64,000 bases of DNA from Alistipes sp. (GCA_017555905.1 JAFZFP010000023.1:1-64000), one strand, 5' to 3'; positions 34,581-44,073 are shown, counted from the first letter of the stretch. Program-made: numbers and translations. Notes: generated from the sequence alone by a model not told the origin.

Positions 34581-35453
34581 TTATACTAACCATCCCAAAT
34601 GGGCTGGAAGCAAGTGAACAAGAAAACTTAAAGGAAGCAAAATTGCGGTGCAAAGGTACAAAATCCAATACAAAATCGGAACTCTTTTTTCAATAAAGAG
34701 CAAAAAAGTATCCTTTAAGTACAATATTAGCATTAGCACGGTGACCACGATAACAACCACATTGACCACCTCGCCAACCTGTTGTTCGGCCAAGAGCCAT
34801 ACCGCCACTATGGGGTAGATAATAACCACGGAGCGAACGAAATTGATATAACCCACCGAGGCAAGGCTCTGCGCCACATCGCTATTGGTAATCCACTCCA
34901 CAACCTTATGCAACGAGTAGAACCACGCCACAAAGACCACAACAAAAAGCAATGTCACAAGCGTCGCGTAGGGGGCAAGTCCCTGCATATAGATAGGCGA
35001 ATTCGACGATATAACACCATCGGCCAAGCGCACAAAGCCCAAGGCAAGGGTCATAGAGCCGATGACGGTGGCCACCTGCTTAAATCGTTGCAGCGGTAGC
35101 ACACCTCCCTCAGTTCCCATACGCTCCTCACTATGGCTACTAAATATATTTCCATAAATGGCGCTAATGAATCGCCACGAGCGCAACAACATATTGAGGT
35201 AGACAACCAACGTGACAAGCACGATAACGTGGAAGAGGGGCTCCTCGGTCATCTCGGGGATGAATGGGTGTGGCACACCTGCAGGTATTACCTCCGAAAG
35301 TCGGCCAAAGAATTGCGCTGAGGTAGCCTCCTGATAACCTCCCTCGAAGAGTACGCTACCATCGCCAACGACAGATTGTCGTCCGAAGAGTGCATCACCA
35401 CTCACCGCACGATAACCCTCCTCTAAGTATGTATCAATCGTATGGTTATTCAT
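34581..35453 (-). CDS. DUF4271 multi-span membrane protein
   Basis: 290 aa. An N-terminal segment of about 70 polar residues is followed by six or seven hydrophobic segments (about 75-95, 130-150, 160-182, 205-225, 228-245, 262-283). I assign it to DUF4271 from its neighbourhood (HemD-like, rnpA) and general layout; the function is unknown. The start overlaps the histidine kinase stop by 8 nt. A spacer of 108 nt follows before the HemD-like gene, with a small GTATCA/TGATAC inverted repeat at 34552-34566. Confidence 0.75.
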   Translation of the reverse strand: MNNHTIDTYLEEGYRAVSGDALFGRQSVVGDGSVLFEGGYQEATSAQFFGRLSEVIPAGVPHPFIPEMTEEPLFHVIVLVTLVVYLNMLLRSWRFISAIYGNIFSSHSEERMGTEGGVLPLQRFKQVATVIGSMTLALGFVRLADGVISSNSPIYMQGLAPYATLVTLLFVVVFVAWFYSLHKVVEWITNSDVAQSLASVGYINFVRSVVIIYPIVAVWLLAEQQVGEVVNVVVIVVTVLMLILYLKDTFLLFIEKRVPILYWILYLCTAILLPLSFLVHLLPAHLGWLV

Positions 35454-36690
35454 CGCTCTCTCCGCGTTTAAGTGTTACACGTATGGTTGTACCCTTACCC
35501 AACTCCGAACGCACAACGGCAATACGGCCGTGGTGGTAGTCCTCAATTATTCGACGTGAGAGTGAGAGGCCCAAGCCCCAGCCTCGTGTCTTAGTAGTAA
35601 AACCAGGCTCGAAAATAGTAGTCCAATTACTCTTAGGAATACCCTTTCCCGTGTCGCTAACCTCCACAAAGACTTCGTTGCCACTCTCGCCTATCGACAC
35701 ATCGATAACTCCTTGTCCCTGCAAGGCATCCAACGAGTTCTTCATCAAGTTCTCAATCACCCACTCAAAGAGTGCTGGGTTGGCCGATACCGATATAGGG
35801 GCCATAGCCAAGCCATTGTAGTTGAGTGTCACGTTGCGAGGTATGCGACGACGGAAATAGATCACCGTGTCTCCCACGACCTCGTTTATATTCATAGGCA
35901 CGAGTTGAGTCTCCGAGCCAATCTTCGAGAACCTATCCACAATCTTCATCAGGTGGGCCAAATCCTTTAACATCTCCTCCACAGCCATCTGATCGACGGG
36001 CTGACCTCTGAGATACTCTATCCATCCCAAGAGCGAAGAGGTTGGGGTACCGAGTTGGTGTGCTGTCTCCTTTGCCAAACCTACCCACACACGATTCTGC
36101 TCGTTCTGCTTTGTTGAGGAGAAGGCGATATAGGCAAAGATGGCAAAGATGATGATTATGATGAGTTGCACGTATGGGAAGAAGACCAAGGCGTTACGAT
36201 GGGCACTCGACACCAACGTCTCGTAGTCGGTCGTACCATAGTAGATGGTCAGCGTAGTGCGATGCACAATGCCATACGATACCGATATAGGCTTATTACT
36301 CTGGCTCATAGCCATAATCTCCTCCCTGAGGCGCTGGCTATCTCCCACAATCTCCTCGGGAAGGTTTGTCACCCACACGTTAAGTCGCTCATCGGCGATG
36401 ATAAGTGGCACGTTGGTATGCTCGGCCATCTTATTGAGCAGTTCTGGATTATAGATAACCTGACCTCCGATATTGGTATTACGCAAGACATCTTCCCACA
36501 TCTCCACAGCATTACGCTCATCCTGTCGCAACTTCTCGATGGCCAACTCATCCTCGTGCTTCATATCCACCGAGACCCTCCACGTATAGAACACCGAGAG
36601 CGCAGCGAGAGCCAACCCCACGACAATAACCAACAAGTGGCGTCGTGTGGTGAATAGTTCTCTGGGAAGACGTAGGCTCGATAGATTCAT
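35446..36690 (-). CDS. Membrane sensor histidine kinase (orphan)
   Basis: 414 aa. Two membrane spans (about 18-38 and 172-192) enclose a periplasmic sensor of about 130 residues. The transmitter has an H-box, KETAHQLGTPTSSLLGW, an N-box, ENLMKNSLDAL, a G1 box, VSDTGKGIPKSN, and GWGLGLSLSRRI. The H-box form H-Q-L-G-T-P is a variant of H-E-L-R-T-P shared by many Bacteroidota kinases. No response regulator gene is adjacent, so the partner must be elsewhere. It lies between an S41 protease and DUF4271, suggesting envelope-stress sensing; that is inference. Confidence 0.9.
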   Translation of the reverse strand: MNLSSLRLPRELFTTRRHLLVIVVGLALAALSVFYTWRVSVDMKHEDELAIEKLRQDERNAVEMWEDVLRNTNIGGQVIYNPELLNKMAEHTNVPLIIADERLNVWVTNLPEEIVGDSQRLREEIMAMSQSNKPISVSYGIVHRTTLTIYYGTTDYETLVSSAHRNALVFFPYVQLIIIIIFAIFAYIAFSSTKQNEQNRVWVGLAKETAHQLGTPTSSLLGWIEYLRGQPVDQMAVEEMLKDLAHLMKIVDRFSKIGSETQLVPMNINEVVGDTVIYFRRRIPRNVTLNYNGLAMAPISVSANPALFEWVIENLMKNSLDALQGQGVIDVSIGESGNEVFVEVSDTGKGIPKSNWTTIFEPGFTTKTRGWGLGLSLSRRIIEDYHHGRIAVVRSELGKGTTIRVTLKRGESDE

Positions 36691-36729
36691 AGGTCTTGCT
36701 ACTTCCTTATGGGATTATATCACTGATTA

Positions 36730-38430
36730 CTAATGTTTTTCGAGATGTTGCTCTCTAAGTATGCGGTTGTACTCTTCGCTATCGACGAGGAGTTCTATTG
36801 CCCTATCCACGGCTTCATCCTTCACAGCAACACGCTCTTCAACATCACACAGATAGCCGTTACGAAGGATTATCTGGATGCTAAGCGTCTCGATTATCTC
36901 ATCGCGATAGCGCTCCAAATTTGAGGCAGTATCATCCTTGAGACTCGCCTTAAGCGACTCTACCATTACACCAAGTTCCTCGGTATAGAGGTCATCCTTC
37001 ATAGCCTTCTCCAAGGCCACCAAGGCTGTGCGAGTTCCCGACTCGTATGGAACATCCTTATCCTGAAGGAATCGACAAAAGTCTTCGTACTCCTGATCGC
37101 TAATGACGAAGGTACGAGGATCAACACTCTCTTCGTGGTGGCGTTGCATATACCCATCAGCCCAATCGTCCATAAAGCCCAACTGATAGAGCGTCGTTGC
37201 GAAACGGCTCACATACTCTGGCTCGAGTTTCACATCGGGGACTATGCCTCCACCATCCCACACACGTCTTCCATTACGTGTGGCATACTCCGAAATCAAA
37301 GAGTCGGGAATGCTCTTAATGCCACCCCTATTACGCAAATCGGAATAGTCGCGCGACTGGATGCAACGACCCGAAGGTATGTAATACTTCGAGGTGGTAT
37401 ATTTGAGATAACTGTTATAACCTAAGTAGCGTGTTCCCTGAACGAGACCCTTGCCGTAAGTGCGCTGACCCATAATTACAGCACGGTCCAAGTCCTGCAA
37501 CGCGCCAGCCAAAATCTCAGAAGAACTTGCCGATAAATCACTGACAAGCACTACGATAGGGACATCTTCAGCCAAAGGGGCGTAGCGAGTGCTATAGGTA
37601 TGGAGCGACGAACTATCTCGTCCCTTAACCGACACAACTCTCTCATTGCGAGGCAAGAAGAGTGAAAGAATATCGACAGCCTCCTGCAAGACTCCACCAC
37701 CATTCGAGCGATAGTCGAGGACTATACCCTTGAGCGAGTCAGTGGCCATAAGGCGCTCCACGGCACGACGCATCTCATCGTAACTACCCTCGATAAAGTC
37801 GTTATGCGAGATATAGCCAACGCCATCACGGATGATGCCACTATATGGTACACTTGGTATAGATATGCGCTCTCGGCAGAGTTTCAACGTATCAATCGTG
37901 CCTCCGATATTGCGCTCGATGACAACCTCCACAAAGGTCTCAGGCTCTCCTTTAAGCCTATCGCTGGCATCCTTCACCGTTGCACCCTTCATATCGTAGC
38001 CATCGATGCTAACTATCTTATCGCCAATCCTTATACCCGCCTTATCCGAGGGTGAGCCCTGATAAGGCTGTGCAAAGATGACGTAGTCGCCCCTCTGACG
38101 AATCGTAGAGCCAACACCTCCATAGCGACCCGTAGTGAGAACCTCGAAGTCGTTCATATCCTCCTCCGAGAGGTACTCCGAGTAGGGGTCGGTACTCATC
38201 ACCATACCCATAACGGCAGAGTTGAGAAGGTCATCAACCTTTACCTCATCAACAAAGCCAACCTCGAACTCTCGCATTATGTTGGCCAATATCTCCGTAG
38301 CACGACCAAGTTCGAAGTCGGCCCTTTCACGCTCCACCTCCTGTGCCGTAGCCTCAACAGCCACCACCAAGCAGAGCATAGCCAACAACGAACGCATAAG
38401 CCCTCTATAACCTATAACTTTTTGTTTCAT
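36730..38430 (-). CDS. Carboxy-terminal processing protease (S41, PDZ)
   Basis: 566 aa. Signal peptide to about residue 29 (VEATAQ), then an N-terminal helical region, a PDZ domain (YQGSPSDKAGIRIGDKIVSI, about 124-143) and the S41 core. VLDYRSNGGGVLQEA, the nucleophile in SDLSASSSEILAGAL near residue 300, and the general-base Lys in GQRTYGKGLVQG are present. The C-terminal 150 residues are a helical extension. It probably degrades or trims periplasmic proteins. It lies 6 nt after a small membrane protein gene and 39 nt before the histidine kinase. Confidence 0.94.
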   Translation of the reverse strand: MKQKVIGYRGLMRSLLAMLCLVVAVEATAQEVERERADFELGRATEILANIMREFEVGFVDEVKVDDLLNSAVMGMVMSTDPYSEYLSEEDMNDFEVLTTGRYGGVGSTIRQRGDYVIFAQPYQGSPSDKAGIRIGDKIVSIDGYDMKGATVKDASDRLKGEPETFVEVVIERNIGGTIDTLKLCRERISIPSVPYSGIIRDGVGYISHNDFIEGSYDEMRRAVERLMATDSLKGIVLDYRSNGGGVLQEAVDILSLFLPRNERVVSVKGRDSSSLHTYSTRYAPLAEDVPIVVLVSDLSASSSEILAGALQDLDRAVIMGQRTYGKGLVQGTRYLGYNSYLKYTTSKYYIPSGRCIQSRDYSDLRNRGGIKSIPDSLISEYATRNGRRVWDGGGIVPDVKLEPEYVSRFATTLYQLGFMDDWADGYMQRHHEESVDPRTFVISDQEYEDFCRFLQDKDVPYESGTRTALVALEKAMKDDLYTEELGVMVESLKASLKDDTASNLERYRDEIIETLSIQIILRNGYLCDVEERVAVKDEAVDRAIELLVDSEEYNRILREQHLEKH

Positions 38431-38436
38431 AATAGA

Positions 38437-38916
38437 TTACTTCTCATCGAATCTGCTATTGTGGATATATGCCTCCAACTGGAAGGCTATGCGTGCCACA
38501 GCACGACGGATACCCTCGATAACTACCACACCATCGGCCTCACGCACCTCAATTCTATCTTCATAGAAGAAGGTCAAGCGACGGAAAAAGCCCTTGGCGC
38601 GGTAGTAGCGGATACCACCCTCCTCACGCTCCAACTCAAAGCCATAGAGTGCCATGGCATTATCTATACGCACAACATCGTTGGCAAAGGTACAATTAGC
38701 CACCGTGCGGCTCATAAAGCCAAAGCGTGGGTAGAACAACGACAACACCACCAAGGCTACGACAAGCATTATTCCACGCTCGGTGAGCATCTGCATCTTT
38801 AGCATCATCCACAAATCAACCTGTGGATATGAGATGTAAGTCATAACAGCCGTCAGTATCACATACAAAACGAAGATAAATATCAAATATTTCAGTGACC
38901 TAATTATATATCTCAT
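38437..38916 (-). CDS. Small membrane protein of unknown function
   Basis: 159 aa. Two N-terminal hydrophobic segments (about 8-30 and 48-66) are followed by a soluble domain of about 90 residues (DNAMALYGFELEREEGGIRY ... EDRIEVREADGVVVIEGIRR). The alternating pattern of the second half suggests a small beta-sheet domain on the inner face of the membrane. I do not recognise a family. It is tightly spaced between ispH (21 nt) and the S41 protease (6 nt), so it is cotranscribed with them. Confidence 0.75.
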   Translation of the reverse strand: MRYIIRSLKYLIFIFVLYVILTAVMTYISYPQVDLWMMLKMQMLTERGIMLVVALVVLSLFYPRFGFMSRTVANCTFANDVVRIDNAMALYGFELEREEGGIRYYRAKGFFRRLTFFYEDRIEVREADGVVVIEGIRRAVARIAFQLEAYIHNSRFDEK

Positions 38917-38937
38917 AACTCATTATATTTCAATGTT

Positions 38938-39831
38938 TTACTTTTCCTCAATATTCTCCACAATCTCGGCACCTGTCATCTTTGCCACCGCTTGAGCAAC
39001 ATCCTCCATAAGCCAACGAGGGGTAGATGTAGCACCACAGATACCCACACTCTCAACACCCTCAAACCACTCTGGCTCAATCTCCGAGGCCTCCTCGATA
39101 TTGTAACAAGCGCTATTTGCTGAACGGCATACATCAGATAGCACTCGGCCATTTGACGACTTCTTACCGCAAACAAACAACACCACATCTACACTCTTAG
39201 AGAACTCCTTTAAGCCCTGCTCACGGCCCGCCACACGGCGACAAATGGTATCATTAACCACAAACTCCACACCATCGGTCATACGCTCTCGGATATACTC
39301 GGCGATGCTCTCAAAGAGTTCGATACTCTGGGTTGTCTGCGACAGAAGGTAGATAGGCTGAGTATAGTTCAAGCCCTCCAAATCCTCCAGACGCTCCACA
39401 ACAACGACATCATCGCCTACCTGACCCGTAAGGCCAATAACCTCGGCGTGACCTCGCTTACCCAAAAGCACTACCCTACCACCTACGCTCTGCATCTTGC
39501 TATAGGCCTCACGCACCATACGCTGGAGGCGTGCAACAACAGGGCAAGTAGCATCGATAACCTCTATACCAACGCTCTCGGCCTGCTGATAGGTATGTGG
39601 AGGCTCTCCGTGGGCACGGATAAGCATTGTCTCACCCTTGAGATTTGCTATATCTTCGTGGCTTATGGTCTTAAGGCCCATATTCTCCAAGCGCTGCACC
39701 TCGACACGGTTGTGGACAATATCGCCGAGGCAATAGACAACCTCTCTGCGTTTCAAAGCCTCCTCAGCCTCGCCAATGGCACGCACCACACCGAAGCAGA
39801 ATCCTGAAAATGGATCTATGGTAACCTTCAT
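38938..39831 (-). CDS. ispH: 4-hydroxy-3-methylbut-2-enyl diphosphate reductase
   Basis: 297 aa, last enzyme of the non-mevalonate isoprenoid pathway, producing isopentenyl and dimethylallyl diphosphate. The iron-sulfur ligands are in place: Cys12 (SGFCFGV), Cys96 (DATCPVV) and a third Cys in NDTICRR. Substrate-binding motifs YCLGDIVHN, RAHGEPP and GATSTPRW are intact. It lies 18 nt after cmk, an association also seen in Bacteroides. Confidence 0.97.
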   Translation of the reverse strand: MKVTIDPFSGFCFGVVRAIGEAEEALKRREVVYCLGDIVHNRVEVQRLENMGLKTISHEDIANLKGETMLIRAHGEPPHTYQQAESVGIEVIDATCPVVARLQRMVREAYSKMQSVGGRVVLLGKRGHAEVIGLTGQVGDDVVVVERLEDLEGLNYTQPIYLLSQTTQSIELFESIAEYIRERMTDGVEFVVNDTICRRVAGREQGLKEFSKSVDVVLFVCGKKSSNGRVLSDVCRSANSACYNIEEASEIEPEWFEGVESVGICGATSTPRWLMEDVAQAVAKMTGAEIVENIEEK

Positions 39832-39849
39832 AAATATCTTCTCTTTATA

Positions 39850-40548
39850 CTATTTCGACTCCACTACCGAGTTATAGAGTTCATCAAACCAAGCCATCTG
39901 TTCCTCGACACTCATATAGGAGTTATCCAAAACCACGGCATCGTCAGCCTTGCGTAGCGGAGAGATTGCTCGCGTCATATCAGCCTTATCGCGTGACACC
40001 ACATTGTCGTAAACCTCCTCCAAGGTGACACTGTCTCCCTTAGCGGTAAGTTCCTTGAAGCGTCGCTCGGCACGTACCATAGGGTCGGCTGTCATATAGA
40101 TCTTAATCTCGGCATCGGGGAAGACCACCGTACCAATATCTCGACCATCCATAACAACACCACCCTTACGGCCCATCTGTTGTTGCATAGCAACCAACTT
40201 AGAGCGCACCTCGGCAATGCTACTTACGGCACTCACGCAGTTACTAACCTCGATAGTGCGAATCTTACCCTCGGCAAGGTCGCCATTAACGTAGATGTCG
40301 CTGGCACCACGCTGTGGGTTGAAGCGAAAATCGATATCTATATCTCCGAGGCTCGACTTAATGCGCTCCTCATCGACAATACCATTCTCTATGATACTAT
40401 TCTCCAAGGCGTAGAGCGTAACGGCACGATACATCGCTCCAGTGTCGATGAAGATATAACCGAGACGCGCTGCTATAGCCTTAGCAAAGGTACTCTTACC
40501 ACACGACGAATGACCATCAATGGCTATTATAATTCGCTTTCTATCCAT
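39850..40548 (-). CDS. cmk: Cytidylate kinase
   Basis: 232 aa. It phosphorylates CMP and dCMP. The P-loop is IAIDGHSSCGKSTFAKA at the N-terminus, followed by YIFIDTGAMYRAVTLYAL, the nucleotide-binding VVMDGRDIGTVVFPDA and a C-terminal region with SRDKADMTRAISPL that contains the lid contacts. Full length. It starts 2 nt after the stop of the LysE-type exporter and is followed by ispH. Confidence 0.97.
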   Translation of the reverse strand: MDRKRIIIAIDGHSSCGKSTFAKAIAARLGYIFIDTGAMYRAVTLYALENSIIENGIVDEERIKSSLGDIDIDFRFNPQRGASDIYVNGDLAEGKIRTIEVSNCVSAVSSIAEVRSKLVAMQQQMGRKGGVVMDGRDIGTVVFPDAEIKIYMTADPMVRAERRFKELTAKGDSVTLEEVYDNVVSRDKADMTRAISPLRKADDAVVLDNSYMSVEEQMAWFDELYNSVVESK

Positions 40549-40550
40549 TG

Positions 40551-41234
40551 CTATTCAATTATTACAGAGATTATTGTTATTATACCCAAAGCCGAAATCA
40601 CCACTCCTGCAATGCGGTTGATGGTGAGCATATGGCGAGGGCGGAAACGCTTACGGAAGAGGTTGATGGTAGAGGTTAGGGCCAACCACCAAATTAATGC
40701 TCCAAGCAAGAAGCCTCCCAAAACTAAGACGTTATTTACTATTCTTTTGCCATAGAATCCCCCATCTGCGGCCATTGTCATACCCTCGGTAGAGAGGTCG
40801 AGGTCAATATTAAACATCGTGAAGAAGGCCAAGATGTATGGTATAACCACCACAAAATTTGCCAACGTAAAGCCAAACATAGAGCCAAAGTCCTGCCAGA
40901 GGGCACTATGTCCTGCACGATTCTTTCGTATCTGAGGCACTGGGTTTTTCAAAAATATCAAGATACCTACAATAACAACGAAGCATCCACCGATAAGTTG
41001 GATTATGGTGCTATAGGCGTCTATATAGTTCTTCAACAAGGCATAGACGGAGAAGGCCAAGATAGCCATTAAGGTATCGGCAAGTGCTACACCAAGGCCC
41101 GAGAAGAGGCCCGAGAAGTAACCTTTACTCAGTGTGCGTTGTATACATAACACAGCAACAGGACCCACCGTAACCGACGAGGCAAGACCTACACAAAGTC
41201 CTCCAAAGAGTATTTTTAGTAACTCTATTATCAT
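40551..41234 (-). CDS. LysE/RhtB-type membrane exporter
   Basis: 227 aa from the ATG at 41234 (MIIELLKILFGGLCVG); a frame extension to 41258 is possible but lies closer to the promoter. Six hydrophobic segments and the family signature SVTVGPVAVLCIQRTLSKGY near residue 20. LysE-family proteins export amino acids or other small metabolites; the substrate here is unknown. An insertion with a polar stretch (about residues 95-115) separates the two halves. It is the first gene of a long minus cluster driven from the TAACTTTG box at 41306-41299. Confidence 0.85.
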   Translation of the reverse strand: MIIELLKILFGGLCVGLASSVTVGPVAVLCIQRTLSKGYFSGLFSGLGVALADTLMAILAFSVYALLKNYIDAYSTIIQLIGGCFVVIVGILIFLKNPVPQIRKNRAGHSALWQDFGSMFGFTLANFVVVIPYILAFFTMFNIDLDLSTEGMTMAADGGFYGKRIVNNVLVLGGFLLGALIWWLALTSTINLFRKRFRPRHMLTINRIAGVVISALGIITIISVIIE

Positions 41235-41298
41235 AGTCCAAATAAATCTTAATACCACCCTCGAAACCTACCATATTTTCCGATGGGCATATTTGGGG

Positions 41299-41306
41299 CA
41301 AAGTTA
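41299..41306 (-). promoter_or_regulatory. Promoter -7 element of the LysE-cmk-ispH cluster
   Basis: Minus-strand TAACTTTG, 64 nt before the exporter ATG. The expected -33 position has no clear TTTG. Confidence 0.45.
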
Positions 41307-41438
41307 CGAAAAGGTGAGCGAAGAAAAAAATATGTGCGCCTAATTTTTTCATACCTCAACCCACCGAACTATACTTTGTATAGAGGTTTCGTAAAATAAC
41401 CATACCACAGACTATTCCACCGAGTATAAATTCTATAT

Positions 41439-41469
41439 TTTGAAGAAATAAAATTATTTCCTATCTTTA
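41439..41469 (+). promoter_or_regulatory. Promoter of the DUF3467 gene
   Basis: TTTG at 41439-41442, exactly 19 nt, then TATCTTTA at 41462-41469, one base from the consensus TAnnTTTG. The leader would be about 80 nt. Confidence 0.65.
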
Positions 41470-41555
41470 CGATGATTTTTGGATAACTACAACAATAGTT
41501 TACCCCAAACTCTATTCTGAAATTAGGTAATTAATAACATAAAAAATTTTGTACT

Positions 41556-41858
41556 ATGACAGAGAAAAAGAGCCAGCAGATTAATATACACCTCGGCGAA
41601 GAGGTAGGTCAGGGCAACTACTGCAATCTATCTATTATCACATTCTCACCTTCGGAGTTTATCCTCGACTTTGCAACGATGCTTCCAGGCCTAAGTCAGG
41701 CAAGTGTTAAGAGCCGTGTGATACTTACTCCAGAGAATGCCAAGCGCCTTATGCTCACTTTGCAGGAGAATGTATCTCGCTACGAGAGCAACGTAGGTAC
41801 TATAAATGTTCAGCGTAAGATGAATATTGAGCCTTTTAGTGGTAAGGGTAACGCATAG
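41556..41858 (+). CDS. DUF3467 domain protein
   Basis: 100 aa, soluble, acidic start then a compact domain: GNYCNLSIITFSPSEFILDF, then VKSRVILTPENAKRLMLTLQ. This pattern is DUF3467, a small domain of unknown function that is widespread in bacteria. The gene is alone, with its own promoter and a strong terminator. Confidence 0.88.
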   Translation: MTEKKSQQINIHLGEEVGQGNYCNLSIITFSPSEFILDFATMLPGLSQASVKSRVILTPENAKRLMLTLQENVSRYESNVGTINVQRKMNIEPFSGKGNA

Positions 41859-41880
41859 AAAATCACTGTGTTATAAATAA

Positions 41881-41916
41881 AAAGTGTGTACAAAATTTAT
41901 TGTACACACTTTTTTG
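41881..41916. terminator. Bidirectional terminator
   Basis: A perfect 13-bp stem, AAAGTGTGTACAA (41881-41893) with TTGTACACACTTT (41900-41912), followed by a T run on the plus strand and flanked by A-rich sequence on the other side. It sits between the convergent DUF3467 and lipoprotein genes. Confidence 0.92.
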
Positions 41917-41932
41917 TTTTAGTTGTTACTTC

Positions 41933-43999
41933 TTACAACTTCACAACCACAGACTCTAATTCCATACCGCAACTACGAGTCTCCTTAAGGCTATTATATA
42001 ACTCTCTAAGTTCTTCGATGTCACCCTTATTATCTGCCGTTGGCAAGGTCAATAATCTTCCGATAGTTCCTACCTTACCACTATTATCTGTGGCGTATGT
42101 CAAGGCTGTCTGCTCTATATTCCAATCAACCAAATAGAATGTGTATGGCTGATTCACACTACAAGTAGCCCAATAGCCAGAAGTTATACTCCACATCTCG
42201 GCATCAGAATAGGTTGTCAAGTTCGAGCAGTCACCTTCAACCATCGTAGTAAAGAGTGTACGCACGTTATCCAAATTGGTATATTTAACAACGGTAATCA
42301 CTCTACCCTTAGTAGCATTCTTATCATTAAAGATTGTTCCATTCTCATCATCTCCCGAGTAGTAGCCCACCAACTCAACTACAGGTGCTGCAACACCCAA
42401 AGTGTCGGTATGAGCGATTTGATCGTATGTTATACACCTCACCACATCGGCAGTGTGAATATCCAACACCATAATATATCCCATAATCTCGGTATCGGGA
42501 TCCAAACCTGAAACCTCCACAGAAACATCACCATTGAAATAGTACTGATCCAAGATCTCTGCAATGGTGATAGATGGGTTAAACTTATAGGTCTCCTCAA
42601 AAATATAGTCGAAATTCTCACGCTCCAGACGCTTAAACTCCTCCTCGTTATAATTCTCCTTCTTGCACGCACCAGGGAGGTAGTAAATAGTTGGGTCGCT
42701 CGACTTGATATCCATTTTAAAACCATAAGGCGAGATAGAGTTTGTTGTGATTGTAAACTCCACCTCCTCGACAGAGCCACCAGGAAGAGTCTTAAAGGTC
42801 TTCATATAGGCATCTGTGGTGATACCACCATTATAACCAAAGGCTATAACGTAGTAGTAGGTATCTGCGGCAGGTAGTTTGAAGGCATTAGAGCCAGAGT
42901 GCTCTACAACACCCTTGTCATCTGCCATAATCTCCATCCAGCCTCCCCACTGCTCAACCAACTGGTACATCAACTCCTGAGCCTCGGTAACTCCATCCCA
43001 AGGTTGAATTAATGCACAATACTTCTCATTATTGTTTGATGGGGTGATACGTACCGACGCACTCAATTGTCCAACATCCCACACCTCGATATCGAAGGTC
43101 ATAGACGACTTCTCGGCACCCTCAGTAACAAACTCACCCTTGGTTATAGGGGTAGTGATAACGATACCCTCACTATCGAGGATTAGTCCTGCTACGAGGT
43201 AGTAGTAGGTACTCTTCTCTTTGAGCCCCTTAGCCTCTAAGGTTAAGTCTCCACTATGTATCAATGCTTCAACAACCTCTGATTCACTATAACCTGCTTG
43301 TAGATAGGCGTTTATATCTTGCTGGAAATAGTACTCATAGAAATAGTTTTCTGTCATACCATAGCCATTCTCCGAAGTATAGTAGTCGTACTGATCCTTT
43401 GTCATAGTACAAAGATACCACAATATCTCCTTATCAGTTGGCTTAACATTAAATACTACGTTGTTATCTTTGACCGTTGTATTCACCTCGAAGGTACACT
43501 CCATCTGCTCAACGGCCAAAGTCTTAAAACCACTCTTTACCAACTCCGTATTACATTTGTAATTATCCGTAGCATCTACACCAAAGACAAGTATATAGTA
43601 CTCCTTATCTATCTTTAGGCCGGTGTAGGTAACACTCTCCACAATGCCACGATCTATAATTTGGGGCATATACTCCTCAAGGGTCTTTCCCATTTTATAT
43701 GCTTCGTCCGATAGTTCTTGGAAGATGGTAGTAATTACATACTCATCCTTAAGGAACTCATCAACCTCCTCAGCCTCCTTGATAACACAGAGGTAGTCAC
43801 TCTCCAAATTCTCTGGCGTAACACTAAAGGTTACTGTAGAACGTGTGACATCACTAATCTCTACTTCGAAGATAGGCTTTGCTGTAGGATCCTCAGTAGA
43901 TGGAGGAGTAGGGGTATCTGTATGGGTATCCTCCACGCAAGAGGTCACAACCATAAGGATTGCCATAGCGAATAGTGCGAAAAGTTGTTTTAGTCTCAT
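41933..43999 (-). CDS. Large surface lipoprotein with repeated beta modules
   Basis: 688 aa. Lipobox LMVVTSC with lipidated Cys21, followed by a Thr/Pro/Asp linker (THTDTPTPPSTEDPTAKP), a pattern typical of exposed Bacteroidota lipoproteins. The rest looks like four or five diverged repeats of about 110-140 residues. Each starts with a strand such as FEVEISDV, CTFEVNTT, MTFDIEVWDV or VEFTITTNSI and ends with a YYxxVFG-like strand and a GFKTL/TFKTL turn. They resemble fibronectin type III-like or BACON-type modules with large helical inserts. No catalytic motif is visible. The gene is single and not next to a SusC/SusD pair. The ligand is unknown. Confidence 0.8.
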   Translation of the reverse strand: MRLKQLFALFAMAILMVVTSCVEDTHTDTPTPPSTEDPTAKPIFEVEISDVTRSTVTFSVTPENLESDYLCVIKEAEEVDEFLKDEYVITTIFQELSDEAYKMGKTLEEYMPQIIDRGIVESVTYTGLKIDKEYYILVFGVDATDNYKCNTELVKSGFKTLAVEQMECTFEVNTTVKDNNVVFNVKPTDKEILWYLCTMTKDQYDYYTSENGYGMTENYFYEYYFQQDINAYLQAGYSESEVVEALIHSGDLTLEAKGLKEKSTYYYLVAGLILDSEGIVITTPITKGEFVTEGAEKSSMTFDIEVWDVGQLSASVRITPSNNNEKYCALIQPWDGVTEAQELMYQLVEQWGGWMEIMADDKGVVEHSGSNAFKLPAADTYYYVIAFGYNGGITTDAYMKTFKTLPGGSVEEVEFTITTNSISPYGFKMDIKSSDPTIYYLPGACKKENYNEEEFKRLERENFDYIFEETYKFNPSITIAEILDQYYFNGDVSVEVSGLDPDTEIMGYIMVLDIHTADVVRCITYDQIAHTDTLGVAAPVVELVGYYSGDDENGTIFNDKNATKGRVITVVKYTNLDNVRTLFTTMVEGDCSNLTTYSDAEMWSITSGYWATCSVNQPYTFYLVDWNIEQTALTYATDNSGKVGTIGRLLTLPTADNKGDIEELRELYNSLKETRSCGMELESVVVKL

Positions 44000-44050
44000 T
44001 GTATAGATTTTTATAGGTTATTATCTTTTATTTAAGTTACACGGCGAGGT

Positions 44051-44073
44051 TACCCTATATTTAGAATAGGGTA
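44051..44073. promoter_or_regulatory. Inverted repeat upstream of the lipoprotein gene
   Basis: A perfect 8-bp inverted repeat, TACCCTAT/ATAGGGTA, with a 7-nt spacer. It lies just downstream of a minus-strand TACATTTG -7-like box (44093-44086) and 52 nt before the ATG at 43999. It could be an operator or a 5' leader hairpin. Confidence 0.45.

Noticed and set aside
34651-34658. Minus-strand TACCTTTG inside the end of the DUF4271 gene as a promoter for the HemD-like gene
   Set aside because: No TTTG at 19-20 nt and the site lies about 180 nt from the start inside coding sequence; probably chance.
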